Shown here one piece after another: positions 51,788-60,760 of a stretch of DNA of 64,000 nucleotides. The notes under the pieces were generated by a model. That model was not told where the DNA came from, searched no databases, and worked only from the letters and a program-made list of their open reading frames with translations. This DNA is from UMGS1908 sp964432825. GTDB taxonomy: Bacteria > Bacillota > Clostridia > Christensenellales > UBA1242. The translations under genes were made by a program, and so were the position numbers. How positions within the stretch are numbered: the first letter of the stretch is position 1; each line of letters begins with the position of its first letter. The DNA lies in contig CAYSOX010000003.1 of the NCBI GenBank assembly GCA_964432825.1, positions 55,223-119,222 on the forward strand, given 5' to 3'.

Positions 51788-52368
51788 TAGTTTTCACCTA
51801 AAAATTGAGAAATTCTCTCAAGCAATTCTTCCGCCCCTACACGCTTTTGTGAGGACACTGGATAAATATTCCCAACCCCTACTTTTAATTCTGTTGCAAG
51901 CATTGAAATTGCTCGTTGTAATTCTGCACGGCTTAATTTGTCTATTTTGGTTGCAACTATCGTAAATGGCAAGTGGTAATAAAGTAAATAATTTATTAAA
52001 TCCCTATCTTCTTGACTCGGACTGTGGCGACAATCTAATAGAACTAGAATATTTTTTAAATTTTGATTGTTTCTTAAGTAGGGTTCTATCATTGCGCCCC
52101 ATTTTTCGCGAGTCGCCCTTTCGGTTTTAGTAAAACCATAGCCCGGTAAGTCAACTAGCAAAAATTCCCCGTTGTTTATTTCAAAATAATTAATCAACTG
52201 GGTTCGTCCGGGGGTGCTGGATGTTCGTGCAATTTTTGAATTTGTAAGATAATTAATTAAACTGCTTTTGCCGACATTACTTCTTCCGACAAAGCAAATT
52301 TCCGGCATATAATATCCGTTATATGCCGAAGTTTCACTTTTAAGAAACTTTACATTTTTTATCTTCAT
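51787..52368 (-). CDS. engB: Ribosome biogenesis GTP-binding protein EngB (YsxC)
   Basis: EngB is an essential GTPase for 50S assembly. The 193-residue protein has G1 GRSNVGKSS, G2 TSSTPGRTQ, G3 LPGYGF, G4 TKID and G5 SSQK. It starts inside the end of clpX, with a 29-base overlap, and shows only a weak ribosome site, so its translation probably depends on clpX translation. In relatives lon usually lies between clpX and engB; it is absent. Confidence 0.96.
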   Translation of the reverse strand: MKIKNVKFLKSETSAYNGYYMPEICFVGRSNVGKSSLINYLTNSKIARTSSTPGRTQLINYFEINNGEFLLVDLPGYGFTKTERATREKWGAMIEPYLRNNQNLKNILVLLDCRHSPSQEDRDLINYLLYYHLPFTIVATKIDKLSRAELQRAISMLATELKVGVGNIYPVSSQKRVGAEELLERISQFLGEN

Positions 52369-53650
52369 CTTCTAATATTTGACCCTCTATAATTTCATCT
52401 TCGGTTATTTTTTTATCTATTTGTTCGGTTATAATCTTTGAATTTTTGTTTTTAACAATAATTTTAGCCACATTTTCATCACTTGGACTGGTGTACATTA
52501 GCGGAAGCATTGCATCTTCTAATATATTTCTAAGCCCTCTTGCCCCAGTTTTTAATTCCATTGCTTTTTTTGCAAAATATTCAATCGCACCGCTTTCAAA
52601 CTCTAGTTCAATATTGTCCATCTTAAACATTTGCTTATACTGTTTTATAAGTGCATTTTTTGGCTCGGTTAAAACCTTAACAAGTGCCTCTTCAGTTAAT
52701 GCTTCCAAACTTACGGTTACCGGAATTCTTCCAACGAACTCTGGAATTAAACCAAACTTAATTAAGTCGTGCGGTTCGCATTCCTTTAAAAGATTTGACT
52801 CGCTTAATTCTTTTTTGCTTTTTACTACACCGCCAAAGCCTAAATTGACACTATCTTTGCGTTTTTCAATAATTTTATCTAAGCCGACAAAAGCACCACC
52901 AATTATGAATAAAATGTTTGTGGTATCTATTTGTATACATTCTTGGTTAGGATGTTTTCTTCCGCCTTGAGGTGGAACATTTGCAATCGTGCCCTCTAAA
53001 ATCTTTAATAAGGCTTGTTGAACACCCTCACCCGAAACATCTCGAGTGATTGAAACATTGTCACCTTTTCGGGCAATCTTATCTATTTCATCAATATAAA
53101 CAATACCTCTTTCGGCTTGCGCTATGTTAAAATTAGCATTTTGAATAAGTTTTAATAAAATATTTTCAACATCATCACCAACATAACCTGCCTCGGTTAA
53201 ACAAGTAGCGTCTGCCGTTGCAAAAGGCACATCTAATATTTTAGCAAGCGTTTTTGCCATTAAAGTTTTTCCGCAACCGGTAGGTCCTAGCATTAAAATA
53301 TTGCTTTTTTCCAAATCTAAATCTTTGTCTTTTTTTGTTTCGCTATTATAATTAACTCTTTTGTAATGGTTATAAACTGCTACTGATATAACTTTTTTTG
53401 CATCATCTTGACCTATTATGTATTTATCTAGTTCGGCTTTGATTTGCTTTGGTTTTAAAAGTGTATTTGCTTCTTCTTTACTCTTTTTTGAGTAGCCTGA
53501 AGGTCCACTTTCCGAACAAAGCATTTTGTCGCATTCTGAAATACATGCTTCACAAATAAAGGTCTTTCCATCTGGGCTTGAAACCAACTTTTCTACATCT
53601 AATTTACTTTTGCCACAAAAAGAACAGTGTGGTATTTCTAATTCGCTCAT
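52340..53650 (-). CDS. clpX: ATP-dependent Clp protease ATPase subunit ClpX
   Basis: ClpX unfolds substrates and feeds them to ClpP, encoded just upstream. The 436-residue protein has the zinc-binding domain with Cys9, Cys12, Cys33 and Cys36, Walker A GPTGCGKT, Walker B IVYIDEIDKIA, the pore loop GYVGDDVE and the ClpP-binding-type loop IGGAFVGLDKII. The C terminus is Lys/Glu/Asp-rich. It starts 12 bases after clpP. Confidence 0.98.
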   Translation of the reverse strand: MSELEIPHCSFCGKSKLDVEKLVSSPDGKTFICEACISECDKMLCSESGPSGYSKKSKEEANTLLKPKQIKAELDKYIIGQDDAKKVISVAVYNHYKRVNYNSETKKDKDLDLEKSNILMLGPTGCGKTLMAKTLAKILDVPFATADATCLTEAGYVGDDVENILLKLIQNANFNIAQAERGIVYIDEIDKIARKGDNVSITRDVSGEGVQQALLKILEGTIANVPPQGGRKHPNQECIQIDTTNILFIIGGAFVGLDKIIEKRKDSVNLGFGGVVKSKKELSESNLLKECEPHDLIKFGLIPEFVGRIPVTVSLEALTEEALVKVLTEPKNALIKQYKQMFKMDNIELEFESGAIEYFAKKAMELKTGARGLRNILEDAMLPLMYTSPSDENVAKIIVKNKNSKIITEQIDKKITEDEIIEGQILEDEDKKCKVS

Positions 53651-53662
53651 ACAATCTCCATA

Positions 53663-54256
53663 TTATCTTTTATCGAATATTTTATCTATTAAACCGTACT
53701 TTAGTGCTTCACTTGCACTCATAAAGTTATCTCTATCGGTATCCTTTTCAATCTGTTCGATAGGTTTGCCCGACTTGTCGGCTAAAATCTTTGTAAGTTT
53801 CTTCTTTGTCTTTAAAATATGTTCGGCATGAATTGCAATATCACTTGCTTGACCTTGAGCCCCACCTAAAGGTTGGTGAATCATTATTTCGCTGTTTGGT
53901 AATGCAAATCTTTTACCCTTTGCACCGCTTGCAAGTAATACTGCCGCCATTGATGCAGCCATACCTACACAAATAGTGCTGACATCACACTTAATGTAGT
54001 TCATTGTGTCATAAATTGCCATTCCTGAAACTACACTTCCTCCTGGGCTGTTTATGTACATCATAATATCCTTATCAGGGTCCTTACCCTCTAGGTATAT
54101 AAGTTGTGCTATTATTAAATTTGCAGTTTGGTCGTTAATTTCGTCTGACAAAAAGATAATTCTATCTTCTAATAATCTTGAATAAATATCATACGACCTC
54201 TCTCCTCTATTGGTTTGTTCTACAACCATAGGAATTAATGAATTCATTTCTTTCAT
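53663..54256 (-). CDS. clpP: ATP-dependent Clp protease proteolytic subunit ClpP
   Basis: ClpP forms the proteolytic chamber. The 197-residue protein has the catalytic Ser in GMAASMAAVLL, His in MIHQPLGG and Asp in KDTDRDNFMSA. The processed start region is NSLIPMVVEQTNRGERSYDIYS in parts. GGAGGTAG precedes ATG 54254-54256. It is separated from tig by 179 bases that hold a cloverleaf element. Confidence 0.98.
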   Translation of the reverse strand: MKEMNSLIPMVVEQTNRGERSYDIYSRLLEDRIIFLSDEINDQTANLIIAQLIYLEGKDPDKDIMMYINSPGGSVVSGMAIYDTMNYIKCDVSTICVGMAASMAAVLLASGAKGKRFALPNSEIMIHQPLGGAQGQASDIAIHAEHILKTKKKLTKILADKSGKPIEQIEKDTDRDNFMSASEALKYGLIDKIFDKR

Positions 54257-54305
54257 TTTTCTACCTCCAAATTCTTTGAGTTTTTGTGTTACATTTTCTC
54301 GCTTT

Positions 54306-54393
54306 GGCGTGAACCCCCGAAAAAGCCTTGCTTTTTCGGGGGAAACTTCGAATGAAGTTTAAAATTTAACTTGTTAAATTTTTCGTTCACGCC
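54306..54393. repeat. Four-arm cloverleaf element, copy 2
   Basis: The terminal stem GGCGTGAAC (54306-54314) with GTTCACGCC (54385-54393) is perfect. Inside are CCCCGAAAAAGC-CTT-GCTTTTTCGGGG (54315-54341), AAACTTC-GAAT-GAAGTTT (54343-54360) and AAAATTTAAC-TT-GTTAAATTTT (54361-54382). All four stems pair without mismatch. The element starts 43 bases past the tig stop. Same layout as 3801-3884, sharing GGCG/CGCC ends and a C-run/G-run first arm. Confidence 0.85.
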
Positions 54394-54435
54394 CCCAACA
54401 GTTACAAATAATTGTAAAATATTTACACTTTAAGT

Positions 54436-55722
54436 TTATGCAATCTCGTTATTTTCTTTCAAGAAATTAATAACCTTATTTGTCAAAATCTCTTGTTTTA
54501 CTGAATTTAATCCTTGTTCGCCAAGCATCTCTTTAAGTTTTTCAGCGGTCAATCCATACATCTTTGCCATTTCTTCAAGTTTTGTATGCATTTCACTTTC
54601 TTCTACTGTGATATTTTCTTTAGAAACGATTTCTTCTAAAACTAAACTTGTTTTAACACTAGCCTCGGCATCTTTACGGCGTTCTTCTCTAAACTTTTCT
54701 TCGGTTGTGTTAAGATATCCTAGATATGCCTCTAGTGTGATACCTTGAGAAGAAAGACGGTTGTTCATATCACGAACGATATAATCTAGTTGACGGTCTA
54801 CCATTTTTGCAGGAACCTTTAATTCTACACCGCCTACAATTGTGTCAATTAACTTATCTACGGCGTCGTGTTCGGCTTGTGCTTTCTTTTCATTTGTAAG
54901 TCTTTCTTTAACTTGCTTTTTGTATTCATCAAGTGTGTTGCATTCTGAAATTTCTTTTACAAACTCGTCGTCTAGGGCTGGAAGTTCCTTTTCGCGAATA
55001 CCTAAAACTTTAACATTGAAAACAGCAGGTTTGCCCGCAAGGTCTTTTGAGTGGTATTCTTTTGGGAAGGTAACATTTATATCCTTAACCTCTCCTATAT
55101 TCATACCAATCATTTGTTCTTCAAAACCTTCAATAAATGTGTGTGAACCAATTGTTAATTCTTGGTCTTCGGCAGTTCCGCCCTCAAACTTAACACCATC
55201 AACACTTCCTGAATAGTTAAGGTTAATTAAGTCGCCATCTTTAACGGCACGGTCAGTCTTTTCAACAAATCTTGCATGACGGTCTTGCATCAAAGCAAGT
55301 TCGGCATCAACTTCTTTAGCGGTAACTGAAACTTTGTTAGACTTTATTTGAATACCCTTGTAATTTTCTACCTTAAATTCTGGCATAACATCAATAATTG
55401 CAGTAAACTTAACGCCTGTTTTGTCTATTTTTTCAACGGTTAAACGAGGGTAATCTACTGGGTAAATATCGGTTTCTTTTGAAAGCATTTCAGCATAGAA
55501 CTTACCAAAAGAATCGTTTAAAGCATCCTCATAAAATAGGTTTTCGCCGTATTGTTTTTCTAGGATAGCACGAGGAACATTGCCGTTTCTGAATCCCTCT
55601 TTTTTATAGTGGCCCTTGTGGTTTTTGTAAGCGGTTTCAACCTCCGCTTCCCACTCCTTTGCGTTTAATTCAAATTGAACTTTAATTTCATCGTTTTGTT
55701 TTTCTAATCTATTGTATTTCAT
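54436..55722 (-). CDS. tig: Trigger factor
   Basis: Trigger factor is the ribosome-bound chaperone and peptidyl-prolyl isomerase. The 428-residue protein has the ribosome-binding loop GFRNGNVPRAILEKQYG (the GFRxGKxP type with Asn in place of Lys), an FKBP domain (about 155-245: GDLINLNYSGSVDGVKFEGG) and a helical C-terminal chaperone domain. It heads the tig-clpP-clpX set typical of Bacillota. GGAG precedes ATG 55720-55722. Confidence 0.97.
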   Translation of the reverse strand: MKYNRLEKQNDEIKVQFELNAKEWEAEVETAYKNHKGHYKKEGFRNGNVPRAILEKQYGENLFYEDALNDSFGKFYAEMLSKETDIYPVDYPRLTVEKIDKTGVKFTAIIDVMPEFKVENYKGIQIKSNKVSVTAKEVDAELALMQDRHARFVEKTDRAVKDGDLINLNYSGSVDGVKFEGGTAEDQELTIGSHTFIEGFEEQMIGMNIGEVKDINVTFPKEYHSKDLAGKPAVFNVKVLGIREKELPALDDEFVKEISECNTLDEYKKQVKERLTNEKKAQAEHDAVDKLIDTIVGGVELKVPAKMVDRQLDYIVRDMNNRLSSQGITLEAYLGYLNTTEEKFREERRKDAEASVKTSLVLEEIVSKENITVEESEMHTKLEEMAKMYGLTAEKLKEMLGEQGLNSVKQEILTNKVINFLKENNEIA

Positions 55723-55739
55723 TTTTATTCTCCTTAATT

Positions 55740-56114
55740 TTAAAATAATACCAAAACTATAATTGTAAATACACCAAATATGCCTGAAAGTATAGCCTTT
55801 GTGAGTTCTTTGGCTTTACATGATTTAATTTTCGTATTGGCATTCAACTTTTTGGTTTTAAAATCTTCACTTAACTCGTCTATATGCATTTTTTCATAAT
55901 CTTCTAACTTTTCTTTATAATTTAAAATTACAAAAATCTTTCGTATAGAAGCCGTGCAAATTGCAATAAAACCTAAAGCAAACAAAGCAATTGCAACATA
56001 TGCGGACACAAAACTGCCAAACACCATATATACAACAACTGCAACAGTTGCAAGTGAAAATATTGAAATTATACCATATTGGATGCCATCATCCCTTTCA
56101 TCTATATATGTCAT
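55740..56114 (-). CDS. Small membrane protein of unknown function
   Basis: A 124-residue protein. MTYIDERDDG is followed by two hydrophobic segments (about 12-33 and 36-56), a charged cytoplasmic stretch (YKEKLEDYEKMHIDELSEDF) and a third segment at the very C terminus (ILSGIFGVFTIIVLVLF). No family was recognised. AAGGAG favours ATG 56112-56114. It lies 17 bases upstream of tig and may be cotranscribed. Confidence 0.65.
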   Translation of the reverse strand: MTYIDERDDGIQYGIISIFSLATVAVVVYMVFGSFVSAYVAIALFALGFIAICTASIRKIFVILNYKEKLEDYEKMHIDELSEDFKTKKLNANTKIKSCKAKELTKAILSGIFGVFTIIVLVLF

Positions 56115-56187
56115 ATTCACTCCTTTTTGATTTACCTAACTATTTTACCACAATTGAAATTATTTGTCTACAATATTAAAATATTAA

Positions 56188-57090
56188 TTAGTCGAAAATT
56201 TTAAGAATTTTTTGGAAGTAATCGGGAAGTGGAGCAAAAAAAGTTACTAGTTTTTTGGTTGTTGGATGAATGAACTCCAATTTTTCAGCATGAAGGAGTT
56301 GCCCCGCCAAATTAAACTTTTGCTTTTGAATCCCGTATGTTTTATCTCCGACTATTGGGTGGCCCATAAACTTTGTATGCACTCTAATTTGATGTGTTCT
56401 ACCCGTTTTTAGGTTAAACTGCATAAATGTATAATCATTGCACCTTGCACGCACTTTATACATTGTAACAGCCGGTTTTCCGTCTGGAACCACCGCCATT
56501 TTTTTGCGGTCGGCTTTGCTTCGCCCAATCGGTGCATCAATAACACCTTCGTCATCTTTTACAACCCCTTCTACCACCGCGACATATTGACGGTTGCAAG
56601 TTTTATCGGCAAGTTGTTTTGCAAGGCATAAGTGTGCCGAATTATTCTTGGCGACAACCAACAATCCGCTGGTGTCTTTATCTATTCGGTGAACAATTCC
56701 TGGGCGAATATTCCCACCCGTATCACTCAAACTTCCACCAAAGTGGTACAACAAAGCATTAACCAATGTTCCGGTATAATTTCCCGGTGCTGGGTGAACA
56801 GTCATTCCTTGAGGCTTGTTTATTACAATAACATCATCGTCTTCATACACAATGTTTAAGGGAATATTTTCAGGCGTTATTTCAGTTATGTTTTCAATCT
56901 CTTCAAACTCCACCACATCGCCAATCTTTAATTGTTTACCCGCTTTGGTGATTTCTCCATTAACGGTGGTTTTGCCCTCGGTTATTGACTTTTTTATTTG
57001 CGACCTTGTAACATCTTGAACAACTTCGTCCAAAAAAACATCTATTCGTTTACCTGTGGCATTTTCGTCTACCACAAAAATTTCTTTCAT
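56188..57090 (-). CDS. rluD: RluD/YlyB-family ribosomal large subunit pseudouridine synthase
   Basis: RluA-family enzymes isomerise uridines in 23S rRNA. The 300-residue protein has an N-terminal S4 domain (RIDVFLDEVVQDVTRSQIKK), the linker VINKPQGMTVHPAPG, and the catalytic HRIDKDTSGLLVVAKN with the nucleophilic Asp. LKTGRTHQIRVH is the second family signature. It follows lspA, the standard Bacillota order. Which uridines are modified is inferred from family only. Confidence 0.94.
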   Translation of the reverse strand: MKEIFVVDENATGKRIDVFLDEVVQDVTRSQIKKSITEGKTTVNGEITKAGKQLKIGDVVEFEEIENITEITPENIPLNIVYEDDDVIVINKPQGMTVHPAPGNYTGTLVNALLYHFGGSLSDTGGNIRPGIVHRIDKDTSGLLVVAKNNSAHLCLAKQLADKTCNRQYVAVVEGVVKDDEGVIDAPIGRSKADRKKMAVVPDGKPAVTMYKVRARCNDYTFMQFNLKTGRTHQIRVHTKFMGHPIVGDKTYGIQKQKFNLAGQLLHAEKLEFIHPTTKKLVTFFAPLPDYFQKILKIFD

Positions 57091-57145
57091 TTTTCCTCCT
57101 AATGTTTCACTTTAAATTAATACTGAAAAAATTTCCTAAAAACTT

Positions 57146-57724
57146 CTAATTATTTCTTGTTTCAATTTTTTCCGCACCGGAAGTTTTTTTCTTTTGCTTT
57201 TTTGTTTGCAATGAGTCCTCTACCATCTGCTTGTCGTCTTTTTCGTTTTTTTCTGCAGACTCTTTCCCCTTTTTGTCATCTTTAAACTTATGAATAAACA
57301 CAATGTAGACGCAAATCACCGCCACACCTACGCAAATTGCAATATCGGCAAAATTACAAATGAAGCCAAAGGGTTCTACAAGTAAAAAGTCCCGCACCGC
57401 ACCTATTCTAATTCGGTCAATTAAGTTTCCAATAATCCCACCTATTGTGACTGCAAGCCCGCATTTGAATAGTTTATTTTCGCTAAACTTTTTAGTGAAT
57501 AACAAAAAAATCGCAAAAATTAAAACTATTGATGTAAAAGTGATTAAAAAGGTTTGTTTGCCCTCCAATATTGAAAAGGCGGCACCATCATTTATTGTTG
57601 GAGTATTATACAAAAAATGCGGAATATAAGCGAAATCATAATGCATCAAAAGGGCTTTGGTGACAAGGTCGACACTAACCACCGCCACTATTATTGCAAT
57701 ATAAATAAAGATTGTTAAAATCAT
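57146..57724 (-). CDS. lspA: Lipoprotein signal peptidase
   Basis: LspA cleaves the signal peptide of prolipoproteins. It has four membrane segments and the two catalytic Asp motifs, GNLIDRIRIGAVRDF and NFADIAICVG. The protein is 192 residues, longer than the usual 150-170, because of a C-terminal tail of about 45 residues, very Lys/Glu/Asp-rich (KKGKESAEKNEKDDKQ). The tail would be cytoplasmic. A candidate substrate is the lipoprotein at 60761-62692. Confidence 0.95.
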   Translation of the reverse strand: MILTIFIYIAIIVAVVSVDLVTKALLMHYDFAYIPHFLYNTPTINDGAAFSILEGKQTFLITFTSIVLIFAIFLLFTKKFSENKLFKCGLAVTIGGIIGNLIDRIRIGAVRDFLLVEPFGFICNFADIAICVGVAVICVYIVFIHKFKDDKKGKESAEKNEKDDKQMVEDSLQTKKQKKKTSGAEKIETRNN

Positions 57725-57730
57725 CCGTCC

Positions 57731-58633
57731 TTATTCTCCTGAAATATTATTTAAAAATTGCTGAACACCTTGCAAGGTGTCCTTATTTGTTTTAAAATCG
57801 TCAAACGCCATAAATCCGTGGCTTCCGCCAATATTATCCTTTTCAAAGATTATAGACTTAAAAGTCACACCATTATCTTGCAATTTTTGGATAAATTCTT
57901 CCGTTTGCAATTTGTGTAATTTATCCCGTTTGCCACTAGCAATAAAGGTTTGAGGATAGTTTTTACCTACATAATTTATTGGTGAATATAAATTATACTC
58001 TTCATATGTGTTAGATTTATTAAATACCGCATTGAGCATTAATTTTATGCTAGGAAAGTTTGTTCTTTCAACAGTTTCAAAATTGTACACTCCGTAAAAC
58101 AATAAAAGTGCTGAAATTTTCGGAAGGGTTTTACCCTCAAACACCGAATTAACTTTATTTTCCGTTTGCAAACCTCCAAACAATGCCGAAATTTGAGCAC
58201 CCGCTGAATCGCCAGATAAAATCACCGTGTCAGATGCGTTAAACTTTTCTTTTGCGATATCCACGGCAAAATTAATGATATCAATACACCCCTCTAACAA
58301 TTTATGCATTTTATATTTTGGTGCAAGCGGGTAATCGATATTCACTACAATATTACCCATTTTGGAAAGCCTCTTGCAAAGCGTATTGTAGATTGTTTTG
58401 TCGTATTCTATCCATCCACCGCCGTGAAAATAAAATATTATTGGATAAGATTTTTGAGTATAATCTTTTGGATAAAATATTTGGAAATTTACATCTGCAT
58501 CAAAATTAGGAACTTTAAAAACTTTGGATTTAATTACCCCGTTTATCCTTTTATCAAAAGAATAAAAAAGCCTAGATGCCCCAACGACCACCTTATTAAA
58601 AGACTTTCTTACACTCAACAGAATATCCGCCAT
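57731..58633 (-). CDS. Alpha/beta hydrolase, HSL-type esterase
   Basis: A 300-residue cytoplasmic hydrolase. The oxyanion motif FYFHGGGW, the nucleophile motif GDSAG, and a C-terminal His in GGSHGFMAF place it in the hormone-sensitive-lipase-like esterase family. The catalytic Asp is probably in FIASGKRDKLH. No signal peptide is visible. It ends 6 bases upstream of lspA, so it is probably cotranscribed with it. The substrate is unknown. Confidence 0.88.
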   Translation of the reverse strand: MADILLSVRKSFNKVVVGASRLFYSFDKRINGVIKSKVFKVPNFDADVNFQIFYPKDYTQKSYPIIFYFHGGGWIEYDKTIYNTLCKRLSKMGNIVVNIDYPLAPKYKMHKLLEGCIDIINFAVDIAKEKFNASDTVILSGDSAGAQISALFGGLQTENKVNSVFEGKTLPKISALLLFYGVYNFETVERTNFPSIKLMLNAVFNKSNTYEEYNLYSPINYVGKNYPQTFIASGKRDKLHKLQTEEFIQKLQDNGVTFKSIIFEKDNIGGSHGFMAFDDFKTNKDTLQGVQQFLNNISGE

Positions 58634-59420
58634 AAAACTCCTTTGTTTTTAAAAATTGTCAAATTTTGAAATTATGCAAATCTTTTTTAATCAAGATTTT
58701 CAATTATTAGTATATCAAATTATCATAAAAAAGAAAAGGTTTTTTTATTAAAGTAAAATATATAATTAGGTTCTTTAATCATTTTTTAGTCTTAACATTA
58801 TGCGTTTTCCAAAATCATATTACGAAATAAACATCTTTAGAACTAAACCTATTTGGAAAGTATATTTCCACGAAAAGTGCTAACAAAAAAGAACATATTA
58901 GAACTTTTTAGTCTAAGATGTTCCCCTTTTATTTAATTAAAATAACTAATTTTGCTTAATTATACAATTGTTTCTATAACGAAAACAATTCGTCAACGCC
59001 TTATTTTATTTCTTGTAATTCTTTGTTTTTCTTAGTTATTCCACTTTATATTCATATGCTGTTTGCTTTATGTAATCAGCGATAAAACTTGCTTCCTTTA
59101 AAATCCCCGCACAATCTTCTTTCTTTGTGTTTAGCATTTCTAATTTTCAGTTCTATTTTTCCCAATTAATAATTTTATTCAGATGGGTACAAACATTTTT
59201 TGGAGAAAGTTCATACACCAAAACTTTGTTTTTGAAGCATTACAACCCCTTAAAGTTAAACTTCTTTAAGGGGTTGTTTTAAAAAAAATTATCCAAAATT
59301 TTGAGGTTTTAATACATTAACAAAATCCTTTATTTTTATACTGCAAGATTAGAAATTATTTTAAAGAAAATGTTAACTTGTTAACAAAAAAACCTTTGTT
59401 TTTTATATTTGAAATCTACA
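58634..59420. other. 787-base gap without a supported gene
   Basis: A minus-strand terminator is clear at 58881-58923: GAACATCTTAGA pairs with TCTAATATGTTC (one mismatch), then six T residues. A perfect dyad is at 59243-59276. Short minus-strand frames, such as a 34-codon one starting MLNTKKEDCAGILKEAS near 59138, have no ribosome site and may be remnants. Confidence 0.55.
59243..59276. terminator. Perfect 13-bp dyad, possible plus-strand terminator
   Basis: CAACCCCTTAAAG (59243-59255) pairs perfectly with CTTTAAGGGGTTG (59264-59276), followed by TTTT on the plus strand. No plus-strand gene precedes it; on the minus strand no T run follows. Confidence 0.5.
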
Positions 59421-60134
59421 CTATTTCTCAATCTCTGCAAAAAAATCATCTATTACTTTCTTTTGAGCATCTTTATCTATCTTTTCTGAATTAGGTGCAG
59501 TTTGAGTGATTGTTTCTGTTTCGAACTTTTTATTAGTTAATTCAGCCAAAATTTCATCCACACCCGCACTTTTTCTAAGCCATTGATCAGCGTTTCTAGT
59601 TTTTCTATCACTTTCTTTAAAAGATGGTGCTTGAGTATAATGTCTATTAAACTTGGCTTTTGCCTCTGTGTATGCACGGTCGTTTATTTTATCTACCAAA
59701 TCTACTACTTCATAGAAATACACAAATAGGTCAATTGTATTTGACATTTCCTCTAAACTTCTAAAACCGCAAATTTGAGTGTCATTTACTAGTAAACCAT
59801 TTTCTGCCATTTGGTAAACGGCAAAATTATAGCCATTTGCAAATTCACTATCATAATTTAGTTGCTCACTTTTGATGTACAAAGCTGGCGAACTTTGTTT
59901 TGGGAATCTACCCGCCAAAACTTTTGCTTTTACAAAGTCTGCTTGTTTAACTTCGTTATCGTCTGTAACATATCTAAAATTTTCAGACTTACCACTATGA
60001 TATACTGCAAAATATTCTTTATAAAGGAATGGTCTACCATAAATATCTTCCATTTCTTTTGGCACAGCACAAAGGAAAATTTTAGATGTTGGTAGTTCGA
60101 TATAATTTCTAAATAGTTGTTCTCGCTTGTTCAT
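59421..60134 (-). CDS. Protein of unknown function (237 residues)
   Basis: A soluble, charged protein without signal peptide or membrane segment. The first ~170 residues look like a compact domain: ELPTSKIFLCAVPKEMEDIY, FAVYHSGKSENFRYVTDD and FVYFYEVVDLVDKIND. A linker rich in Lys, Arg, Asn, Thr leads to a C-terminal helix ending VIDDFFAEIEK. No family was recognised. A GGGGG site precedes ATG 60132-60134, and a strong promoter lies 33 bases further upstream, so it is likely expressed alone. Confidence 0.65.
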   Translation of the reverse strand: MNKREQLFRNYIELPTSKIFLCAVPKEMEDIYGRPFLYKEYFAVYHSGKSENFRYVTDDNEVKQADFVKAKVLAGRFPKQSSPALYIKSEQLNYDSEFANGYNFAVYQMAENGLLVNDTQICGFRSLEEMSNTIDLFVYFYEVVDLVDKINDRAYTEAKAKFNRHYTQAPSFKESDRKTRNADQWLRKSAGVDEILAELTNKKFETETITQTAPNSEKIDKDAQKKVIDDFFAEIEK

Positions 60135-60166
60135 TTTTATTTACCCCCGATTTTAATTACTAGTAT

Positions 60167-60195
60167 AGTATAGCACCAAAGTGTCAATTTGTCAA
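60167..60195 (-). promoter_or_regulatory. SigmaA promoter of the 237-residue protein gene
   Basis: Perfect TTGACA (60190-60195) and TATACT (60167-60172) are spaced by 17 bases on the minus strand. Each hexamer has a second copy nearby (TTGACA at 60182-60187, TATACT at 60162-60167) but at the wrong spacing. Confidence 0.75.
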
Positions 60196-60342
60196 TAGTT
60201 AACCAACTATCTAAACCCGCTTGCATTGTATAAACAAAATCTACTACATCATCAAAACGCACAAATAGGTAAGACTTTAATATTTAAAGTTGTGGCATTG
60301 CCTCGTTTGGAATTAGTTTTCTAAGGGTTACTTTGAAAATAA

Positions 60343-60379
60343 ATATCACCCCTTAATAATTGCCATTAAAGGGTGATAT
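60343..60379 (-). terminator. Hairpin downstream of the lipoprotein gene
   Basis: ATATCACCC (both arms perfect, 60343-60351 with 60371-60379) with an inner TTAA/TTAA pairing; a moderately T-rich stretch follows on the minus strand. It lies beyond the 69-bp repeat array. Confidence 0.55.
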
Positions 60380-60479
60380 ATTTTGGTTTTATTAATAATT
60401 ATTGTAGTTTGATTAATTAATTTTTTTACTCAAAAATCTGGGCTTTTACCAACATTTTATAGATGTACCCACTTTTATT

Positions 60480-60760
60480 TAGGTATGCCCTTCCGCTTGG
60501 GATGGCGGTGCACTGTTATACTCGGTGTGATACATGGTTATGCTTAGTTTGATGTACCACCTCGCTTGGGGTGGTACACTTTTTAGTTCGACTTAATGCA
60601 CTACCATTCTGCTTGGTTTGACACATTACCCCGATTGGGGTGGTGCACTTTTTAGTTCGACTTAATGCACTACCATTCTACTTGGTTTGACACATTACCC
60701 CACTTGGGGTGGTACACCATCCCGCTTAGGATTGTGCATCATTTTATTTATTGTGGCGTA
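60480..60760. repeat. Tandem array with 69-bp period made of short palindromes
   Basis: Two near-identical 69-base units (60568-60636 and 60637-60705) share GTTCGACTTAATGCACTACC. Degenerate units flank them. Each unit is built of short dyads such as GTACCACC-TCGCTTGG-GGTGGTAC and ACCCC-GATT-GGGGT. The array touches the lipoprotein stop codon. Confidence 0.85.

Noticed and set aside
59036..59138. 34-codon minus-strand frame MLNTKKEDCAGILKEAS...
   Set aside because: No ribosome site and no family; may be a decayed fragment only.
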